From assembly GCA_009823395.1 (NCBI GenBank), contig CM020501.1, positions 7,355,361 to 7,419,360 on the forward strand: DNA of 64,000 nucleotides, in the 5' to 3' direction. Positions 56,401 to 64,000 of this stretch are shown piece by piece; positions within the stretch are counted from its first letter, which is position 1, and each line of letters starts with the position of its first letter. The notes under the pieces are model-generated. The model ran no database searches and was not told where the DNA came from. It was given only the letters and a program-made list of their open reading frames with translations. This stretch comes from Thamnaconus septentrionalis (taxonomy: Eukaryota > Chordata > Actinopteri > Tetraodontiformes > Monacanthidae). Position numbers and translations under genes: made by a program.

Positions 56401-57562
56401 AGCAGGAGAGGAAAAGAAAGGCTGGAGTCCGGGTGGGGTGGGTGGAGGTCTGAGGACAGCCAGGCAGTGGAACAGGTTAAGGCCAAAACGACTTAAAGAT
56501 AGTCCAATCAGAACGCTCCGACGGCAGACCTGACGAATCAATCACTGATTTGCAATGTGATGTCAAGTCTCGACGGCGCAACCTTTTTAATATATACTTT
56601 GTGACAGTCTGGCTCACCCCATAGATATCTGCTCTCGCTGTGTTCATCAATTATATTAAACAAGGCTTTAGTCAGAGGTCGTTATTATACACAATGATGT
56701 ACAAATGTATGTTATAAGAATATACATGGACTTCTGTCTAATATATATATCTCAGTAAGGACTACATCCAAGCATTCAATGTTGAGGACTTTGGCTTTGA
56801 AAAGTTAGTCTACATATGCACAGATATGAAACACACGTAGAAAATGCACCGTAAGATATAAAGGAAACCAACAACATGATGACAACATTGCAACAAACAA
56901 ACAGAAATGTACTTAATGGCTCACACACACACACACACACATTCACAGACACATGCACGCACATCCACTGTTGCAAAAGACCGTCAGCTCACGCAGAACC
57001 ATTTCCTCTTAAGAAGAACGTTAAAATGGCGTTTCAAGTTTCACATTGCCCTTCACATTTCATCTGCAACTGCAGATTCGTTCAGGGATGAAACGGAACA
57101 AAAATACAAAAAAAAAGGGGGGGGAACAAAGACTCGGGTTTGGAGGGTTCGGAGGGGTACGGTTCAAGTTTGTCGTTCCTCATGTGCAAGTCGATATAAA
57201 AAAAATGCTACAAGTCAACTCGTACAACTCTCTTGTCAACAAGACAGATTAAGGGCAGGCCCCCTTATAGTTTACCGATAAAGGGGGGGGTTGCAAATTG
57301 GCAGGACAGCTTGCTCTCTCAGCGATGCAATTCACGGACTCCACTCTCCGCATTGTTGCGTCCGGCTCATTGCTCCACTCCGTCACAATTGTGAGCAACG
57401 AGCAACGGTGAGAGCCCACGTCATAACATCACAGGTCAAAATTAAGTCGTCATCCTTTGTCTCTTTTGGCAGAAGAGTCGCAGTCTTCCTCGGCGCCGCT
57501 CCTATGACTCAGGTTGGCCGTTTCCACGCCTTTTCGCACGTCTGGTTTCCACCGTGCGGCTC
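53445..57562. other. Convergent interval between thsd4 and ptpn9
   Basis: No coding exon recognised. The left end is thsd4 3' UTR (to about 53740); part of the right end is probably ptpn9 3' UTR, though no strong AATAAA on the minus strand marks its end. A run of about 24 T lies near 55518-55541 and a CA tract near 56927-56941. A short fragment at about 53830-53872 resembles the head of the SINE family at 48273-48545. Confidence 0.5.
53716..53721 (+). terminator. thsd4: Polyadenylation signal of thsd4
   Basis: Canonical AATAAA about 270 nt beyond the stop codon, with no exon-like sequence between. Confidence 0.6.
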
Positions 57563-60500
57563 TCACTCACTGTCAGTGTCCAGGTCTGAGTCAGACCACT
57601 GCACCGGACTCAGTTTACCATTGCGTTGGGCATACTCGATAACTGCCGTGTAGCAGAAGTAGTACTGGTCCCAGGTCTGGATGCTGAAAGCCCTCTGCGT
57701 GCGCATCCGCCGCACTGTCTGATGGATGTCGACTGTGCCGATGTCCTCCAGGCGGGACAGGCAAATGTCCAGTGTACAGAAGGTTCCTGGCAGAGGAAGG
57801 AAGCAGAAAAGAAGTTACTCAAGGAAAAAGTTGCCTTGACACGCATGCTGCTGGGATGTCATACAACTAGCCTGACAGCATGAGAGACAGCATGAGAGAA
57901 AAGAGTTTTTGCAGGATGAGAAAACAAATGTAGTTTTTTGCTAAGGCTGTATGTCACGGCTGCCGTCTTTGGCGTATGTATGTTGGGGTGTGTGTTTCTC
58001 CAAACTCCGTTCGCCAGGTGGTTCCCCGATCATCAGATGCATCAACGTAATCAACTGGGGGGAGTTCCTGCCTCCGCCCACCGTAATTCGCTGATCGCCG
58101 CCACCTGCGCAATTGGGAATCCCCGAAGATAAAAGCTTCCGTGTTCCTGAACGCAGGAGCGCAGTCTGATTGTGGCTGTTAGCCCTCGTACTTTGTTTTA
58201 ACTTCGTTTTTATGTTAGATATGTGCCGCACTCGTACCCTGTTTGATTCCCGTGTCTGTGCTAGCTACGTGCAGCACTCGGCACTCGTACCCTTACCCTG
58301 TTTGACTCCCGTGTTTGTGCTAGAGATGCTTCATGGGAATTACTGGGCTCTTAGGTTTAGTTTTTGGTTTTCTTTGGGGTTTAGTTTCCTCTCGTTTTCT
58401 GTAGCCTTTTGGTTTAGGTTTATGGGTGGCATCCCTTTTTGGGGACGGTGTCCCGTGTCGGGTCTCAAACGGAGACTACGTTACCGTATGTTTATATTAA
58501 GTTATTGATTTGGCGCCACCCGCTGCCCTTCCTCTGTTGTTGCTGTTGTTTGTTGTTGTAATTAATTCTGTTAAATCATTAAAAACATCTTAAGTTTGTA
58601 ACCTGCTCCTGGAACTTGTTTGGAGGTCCCGTTTCGTTACAAACCATTTCCCCTAGACACAAAGTGGTACGTAACTGCGTAATTGATTGACTGATTGATT
58701 GATTACTTTTATTGTCAAAATTCCTCCTGGAAGTTGTCTTGACAGCTAAGCCTTGTTTGAGAGGGGTTTACCATTAATCAAAAGTGGCTAATCAAGTTCT
58801 TACCAGTGCATGCCACTGGCTGTATTTGTGTGAAATGTTTCATTTTACTCTTCCTCGTCCTGCTTCGGGAAATGAGTAGTTGATTCCATGTAATTAGAAA
58901 TGTGGGTGGGTCTTCCCATGTGGCACAAAGCCCAAGTGACGCTGAAACATTTCAATCAAGTTCATCCCCCCACAACCATAAATGCATACCTGTGCGGCCA
59001 ATACCAGCACTGCAGTGTACGACCACTGGGGGTCCCCCTGGAGGTCCCGTCCAGCTGGTACCTAAGCTCTGGACCGCAGCGTCTCTCCGCTGAAGGACAT
59101 GCTCACGGAAGTCCAACATAGCAGAAGCACTTTTGGGGACCCCGAAGTCTGGCCAGCTGACATACAGGTAGTGGCAAACCTCCCGTCTCTCTCCAGACTG
59201 GTGGAAGGAAACACACTGAGACTTTAAAAAACTGGAATGTAGTGCTGTAGTCAAGTCTTTATATATCAAAGAAAAATAACAACAAAACAGAAAAAAATGC
59301 AAGGTATCTTTTCATAATTTTCTTCAAGATTTTGATGCTTTGTCAACTATTTTGAACCATTTTCAAAAAAAGGGCAGAGGGCAGGGAGTCACTCTGGGTG
59401 TCACAAACAAAGCATAAAACGGCAGCAGCTGGATTCCTTTCCGTTATTATCAGTCATTGCAGTGTCGGCCGAGTCTCGCCGAGTCTTGATCAAAAATCCC
59501 AAGTCCGTGATGAGACCCTTAAAAAGTGATCTGGAGACCAGTCTTGATACCAGTCTTGAGACCAAGACCAATCTCAAGTACTACAACACTACTGCAAAGT
59601 GCTGGCGACTGCACAGGTAGTGGTAAACCTCACGTCTTTCTCCAGACTAGTGGAAGGAAAAGCTGAAATTTTAAAAAACTCCAAGTGCCAGCGACTGCTG
59701 TGGGCAACAGCAGAGAAGAGCAGCGTGGACGCACGGATGCCTTCACTCACCTGTGTGTTGTAAAGTTCGAGGCAGGAGAGTTTGAAGTCCTGGAACAGCT
59801 GGATGTGCGTGTTCCTCACCAGGAAGTAACCGTGCTGCTCGGTCCTGCCCTCCTCGAGGGGCCAGTACTGACCGCACTTGACACGCCCGCGTTCCACCAC
59901 CCTGAAATACAATTACATTGGACACATTGAAGGACGAGTCGCTTTAACAGATCACAGCTTCTGCGAATTAGAAAGGCGAGAGAAAAGGGGAGACTCACCT
60001 GGTGGTCATCACAATGATAAGTACCATCTGCTCCCACACCATGCGCCAGAAGTCACCAAAGGTTTTTGGCAAGGGACCTGAGGAGCACAGGAAGTGTTAC
60101 AGGCTGCAGGGATGTGGGTAAAGTAGAGACATGGCGGAACAGATTCACGTTCGGGTTGGTGTGATTGAGCCGCTCACCCTGAGTTGCAATGTAGGCGTTG
60201 CTTTGCTTGTACCCATCCATGAAACTGGCATTGATGTAATCTGAAGTCTGCAAGGCACATCAAAGAGAATGTAGCAGCAGCAACTCACTGGCAAAATCAA
60301 CTGCTTCCTGGCGCCACACATGACTTATTAACACAGCTAGGGCCTCGATGACTTTGCAGAACTAAAACTTGAATGTAAAAAAAAAAAAAAAAAGAAACCA
60401 AAACCGACAGCCCATAAAATCTACAGCGCACTCAGCTTGTATGGTTGAAGTCATGACCATTAGCTGTGTCACTCATCATTGTAAATTTGTGATTGTTATA

Positions 60501-63377
60501 GTGGCAGCTGAACACCTGAAAAATTGATATGAAGTTAATATATAAAATATAATAAAATGAAACACAAAAAAATATGAAAATGTTGCAACCTGCTGTCTTT
60601 CAAACAAATGATCCTGTTTCACAGCTCTGAGAAAACATTTGTGAATGTCATCAATTTTGAGAGTATGGAAATAAATTGACAAAAATTACCTCATCCTCAT
60701 CATCACAGAGCTGGCAGAGTCGCACTCGTGACTGGTCCAGGCAGAGAACGTCGCTGTACCGGTTCTTTATCTGGTTGGCCAATTTTCTGAAAATAGATCA
60801 CGTAAAAATGTGAAACCCACATTTGTCAAACTACTACAAAAAAAGATAACAAAAGAAGACAAAAACCAAACAAACAAGCGAGGCTGGCAGACAGACACAT
60901 ACTTGGAGTAGTCGAAGGCTCCTGCTGGAGGCTCCTTGCGGATGTCCTCGTACTCCTGATAGATTCCCCTCTTCTTCTTCCTCTTCACGTACTCCACCAG
61001 CTCGTGCACCGTCATGCCTCCCTGCTCAGGCACGTGCACCGACACCTCCATGTAGCGGTCGTCGTCGTCATCGGGACCCCACGACGACGACAGCTGCGGG
61101 GACTGGGAGTAGGGCTGGTGGGGGGGCGGGCAAAGACTTCTGGGGCAGCGGAGGGACGCCCTCCTCCTGCTCGCCATCCTCCACCGCGACGCCCTCGCTC
61201 GGGGCGTCCCGGCGGAGTCCGTCTTGCCGTCCGCCGCCTCCCCCTCGTTTTTCTGCGAGAGCGGCGTGTCGGGGGGCGTGTCCGACTGGGGCGGAGCTTG
61301 GCGCCCGTGGCCGTTGGTGTTGGCGTTGGGGCCGCCGGCCGCGCTGATGGCCGAGCCGTTCCAGTGTTGGTGGTTCCCCTGCAGCCTGTTTGTGGCCGAC
61401 TGCCCCGAGACGTGAGTCCTGCCTTCTAGCGCTGCGCAGTGGTTGTGTGGGTTGGCGTTGCTGTCATCGAAGCAGTTGGAGTTGGCCGTGGTTATCTCTG
61501 GGCCTAGCTGGGTGTTGCCGTGGGACAGGGTGGCGCTGGCGCTGGAGTTGCTGCACTCCAGGCTGTAGGAGCGCAGCAGACTGCCCACGCAGTCGTGCTC
61601 CTGTTTATCTCCCTGAACGGTGTTGGCATGCGTGTTCACGCAGGACTGGATCCAAGCCACGTGGCTGTACTGGGACGTTCCTCCCAGGTGTTCGGGAAGG
61701 GAGGGGACTGGGATGTGATTGGGCAACTCGGGGGCTTTCACGGTGCACACCTGGTTAATAAGAAAACACAGGCAGTTCAATTGATGAATCGCAAAAATAA
61801 CCCACCTTGCATATCGCTCTAGCCCCACGCCCCCACTCAATAAAAGATGGTCACACATACCCTTTCTCGCAACTTTTCACGAACAAAGAGACGGAGGACT
61901 GCAAAAGGTGCCCGAAACCAAAGAGGTGATGATACAATAAAGACGCATTTTAAGCGAGCAGGAAAAGCTCCCTGAGAAAAAGAAATGGCAAACCGAAAAA
62001 CGTATGAATTACAATTTTCACAGCGAAACTGCGAGTAATACAGGGTGTTTCTCATAGTTACCTTGAGCAAATTGAGGATCTTGACACAAAGTTCATAGTC
62101 AAAATTGCCGTAGCTGGAATTGGTCATGTCGTAGATAAATATTAGTCCATCTCTTTGAGTTTGTACACTAGGAACAAATGAACAGAACAAGACGGTTGGT
62201 GAAGGAAAATAAGGAAGACATTTTTCTTTGCAAAAATAAATAATATGAGACATTGGGAAACAATTCACAGCATAATAAAATTAAAGCGGTCTTCAGTTTC
62301 CAAACCGTCTGAACAAAAAGCACAAACAAAGGCCAGTAAAGTCACAAAGTCAAGAGCGAAGCGTCAAACCTCTCTATGGCTTTATCCAGCTGATAGATGA
62401 TGGCTTGCAGCACAGCTTTGTGGGTTGTGACGTCTGGCCGATGGAGACGAGCAGTAAAGAGTGCCAGAGCAGCACCCTTGGCGTCACGGCCAGGCTGGTA
62501 GAAACAAAAAACAGACATCAAGACAAAAATAATCAGGAATGTTTATGAGTGTGCACGTCCCTCTATCACTCACCAGAACTGTGAATTTGCCACTCAGCAG
62601 CTCAGAGCGGAGGGGCTCCTCATCTGGGTTGATGTTGATGATGCCTTCCTTGATTCTTGTGTTCTGATCGTGAAATGAGGAAGCAGAGTGCGGTCATGAT
62701 ATTGTATGAAAATAGGGGAACTACTTGGTTGGCAGACTTTATAGCTTCCAACAAGGTTCTGCAGAGAGATCTCCGAGCACCGACTTTCAGCTACAGTAAA
62801 ATAATTACTAAATAGAATTGAAGGACACAAACTGCTACGGATATGACTGTTTGCTGAAACACTTGCATATGCTGTATGTACAGTTCCCTGGCAGGACGAT
62901 TTCCTATGTCTAAGGTTGTAGAGGGAAATGATGCTATTTTAGATTAAGAGTTTAGGGAAAGGGCAGAACCGAGTGCAGATATTTGAAGCAAAATGTAATT
63001 TTGGATTCATTCATCTATAAATACATTTAACTACACTGAGTGCTAGGAGCACTAGACACACTTTATAATGTCCGGCTATTATCAAATATTTAGGTGAAGG
63101 CTGAAGAAAAACGAGATAAAAAAATACAAAACCCAGAAAAACATAAAAAGAAAATTTTTTAAAAAACAAACCCCAAAAAACTACATGTGAGACCTGAAAG
63201 ACACAAAGTACTAAACCTAACTTAATTCCGTACCTTGTAATCTTGGAAGAGTTCGATGGCTCTTTTGACATCAAACTTTCGTGCCCTAAGAAATTTCACA
63301 GCTGTTGGTTGGGACACCAGCCCTGCACTGTGTGGCTGCTCCCTGCTGCGCACCTTACCCAGGAACTCCTCCACTGC
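57563..63377 (-). CDS. ptpn9: Tyrosine-protein phosphatase non-receptor type 9 (PTP-MEG2), 5' partial
   Basis: PTPN9 is a cytosolic phosphatase that binds phosphoinositides through a Sec14-like CRAL-TRIO domain and acts on secretory vesicles (vesicle fusion, NSF dephosphorylation). Twelve exons join in phase: 63377-63234, 62663-62574, 62494-62370, 62167-62062, 61971-61861, 61750-60903, 60786-60690, 60247-60178, 60077-59999, 59901-59751, 59197-58990 and 57786-57563 (TGA), 750 residues. CRAL-TRIO motifs: AVKFLRARKFDVKRAIELF, GLIFIYDM, LLKGAFPARLK, SLPEHLGG. Phosphatase motifs: DYINASFMDGYKQ, KCGQYWPLE, WPDFGVP (general acid Asp), VHCSAGIGRTG (catalytic Cys codon at 59012-59014) and RTQRAFSIQT. 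The enzyme looks active. The first exon with the start codon lies right of the window. A 283-residue linker exon makes it longer than human PTPN9 (about 593). Which teleost paralogue this is cannot be told. Confidence 0.95.
57952..58641 (+). mobile_element. Probable solo LTR in the last ptpn9 intron
   Basis: A 690-bp block beginning TGTCACGG and ending GTTACA has the architecture of a fish LTR: TG...CA ends, a CACCTG/CAATTGGG promoter-like stretch, a TATA-like GATAAAAG near 58127 and a poly-A-like ATTAAAAAC near 58578. An imperfect internal duplication of about 55 bp starts near 58229. No flanking target duplication is evident and no retroviral-type genes are present, so the call rests on composition and ends only. 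Confidence 0.45.
58990..59197 (-). CDS. ptpn9: ptpn9 catalytic exon (WPD loop and P-loop)
   Basis: It encodes SGERREV, then HYLYVSWPDFGVP and VVHCSAGIGRTG, the general-acid and nucleophile loops. Its 5' end and the adjoining intron are partially duplicated at 59614-59682. Confidence 0.93.
59455..59600. repeat. Probable dispersed repeat fragment in a ptpn9 intron
   Basis: A stretch of imperfect GAGACCAGTCTTGA-type units ending in AAGTACTACAACACT, resembling degenerate fish repeats I recall but cannot name. It abuts the partial exon duplicate. Confidence 0.35.
59614..59682 (-). pseudogene. Partial duplicate of a ptpn9 splice acceptor and exon start
   Basis: This segment matches 59165-59234 at most positions: the shared part covers the polypyrimidine tract, the acceptor (CCACTAG here, CCACCAG in the real exon) and the first 33 nt of the exon (SGERREV, then YHYL instead of CHYL). 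Beyond that similarity ends and, in frame, a TAG follows after about 21 codons. It sits between the real exons in transcript order, so splicing to it would give a protein lacking the phosphatase nucleophile. No donor was identified. It may be silent. Confidence 0.6.
60903..61750 (-). CDS. ptpn9: ptpn9 linker exon, unusually long
   Basis: This 848-bp exon covers the end of CRAL-TRIO, a long low-complexity linker and the stretch before the phosphatase domain (MTVHELVEYVKRKKKRGIYQEYEDIRKEP). The linker is rich in Ser, Asn, His and Gly, then Pro and Arg, and has an acidic DDDDD run. By memory the equivalent human stretch is about 110 residues, so some 170 are extra. The frame stays open throughout and both splice phases fit, so it is real coding sequence. 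It is G/C-rich compared with neighbouring introns. Confidence 0.85.
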
Positions 63378-64000
63378 CTGGATAAACAGACAATGAGATG
63401 ATGTTGTCAAAAGGGAGAAGACGACAACGGTGCAAACAATCAAAATCAAACGGCGACGGAAATTAATCAGACCTCGAGATGCGAGACACGTGAGGGATCA
63501 GGCAGTTCACACCTTACCGACAGCCGCAAATTAACTGCGAAATCTAAAATTGGCGCACGTATAGGAGTGTTTATTAGCGTGCACGTCCCTGTACTGAAAC
63601 TGAACTTATACAAATGGCAAAAGCAGGCCAGAGCCCTGGAGCATGCAATAGATAATTCCTGGAGAAACAGAACAGTTTGTCTTAAGCATACCGGGTCTTT
63701 TGTGTGCACTCCAAGTGCATAACCAGCTCAGGAATCAACTGATTAACTCATCAGAATTATGGGAACCAACTCTGATCCGGACAAAACAATAATGTCTTTT
63801 GGCAAGCCTAGCAGAGCTATTCAGACTCCAATGTATGCAACCGCAAAACCGTTTGGCCACAATTCCAATAAAATAATTTCTTACATGTAATTAGAGTTGA
63901 TCAAAAGTCTTGAAACAATAATTATAAAGAGTTGATCATTGTTGAAGGAAATGAAAGACCACAAACACTTTCAAAACCATCTGTAGAATCAGCACATTTA
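63378..64000 (-). other. ptpn9: ptpn9 first intron, truncated by the window edge
   Basis: No exon encoding a start codon or an acidic N-terminus typical of PTPN9 was found. The exon at 63377 begins after a good acceptor (TTTATCCAG), so the first coding exon lies beyond position 64000. Confidence 0.7.

Noticed and set aside
61004..61822. Plus-strand frames of 100-141 codons opposite the ptpn9 linker
   Set aside because: Antisense shadows of G/C-rich coding DNA; the minus strand joins CRAL-TRIO and phosphatase exons in phase.

Overview
This window is vertebrate nuclear DNA, most likely from a ray-finned (teleost) fish. It carries four multi-exon genes with GT-AG introns and homologues in all jawed vertebrates. 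The introns are short, CA/TG microsatellites are very dense, and Tc1/mariner-like, hAT-like and tRNA-SINE repeats typical of fish are present. All exon coordinates were derived by hand from splice-site phase and family similarity; no alignment was run.

Layout. (1) 1-18250, + strand: the 3' half of pax5 (partial homeodomain, transactivation and inhibitory regions); the paired-domain exons lie off the left edge. A long A/T-rich stretch follows the stop and may be a 3' UTR reaching an AATAAA at 25029. (2) 25035-34009: intergenic DNA with a Tc1 relic, a TIR element, microsatellites, possible conserved non-coding blocks and one unexplained hydrophobic reading frame (30716-31039, -). (3) 34010-41350, - strand: complete melk, 17 coding exons plus a probable non-coding first exon. 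pax5 and melk are tail to tail, as recalled for human 9p13. (4) 41351-46409: melk/thsd4 divergent spacer. (5) 46410-53444, + strand: a compact thsd4 (ADAMTSL6) gene encoding signal peptide, spacer, six TSP1 repeats and PLAC, without the N-terminal TSP1 and Cys-rich modules. (6) 57563-63377, - strand: ptpn9 (PTP-MEG2), CRAL-TRIO plus tyrosine phosphatase domain, first exon off the right edge. thsd4 and ptpn9 are convergent.

The four genes are not a pathway: a B-cell/midbrain transcription factor, a cell-cycle kinase, an extracellular microfibril-associated protein and a vesicle-associated phosphatase. Their order joins genes that I recall from two human chromosomes (9p13 and 15q23-24).

Points most worth following up are an 87-bp phase-matched candidate cassette exon in pax5, the short thsd4 architecture, a partial duplication of a ptpn9 splice acceptor and exon start, CA-repeat tracts directly after four 5' splice sites, and a hAT-like element split by a SINE with target duplications visible for both.
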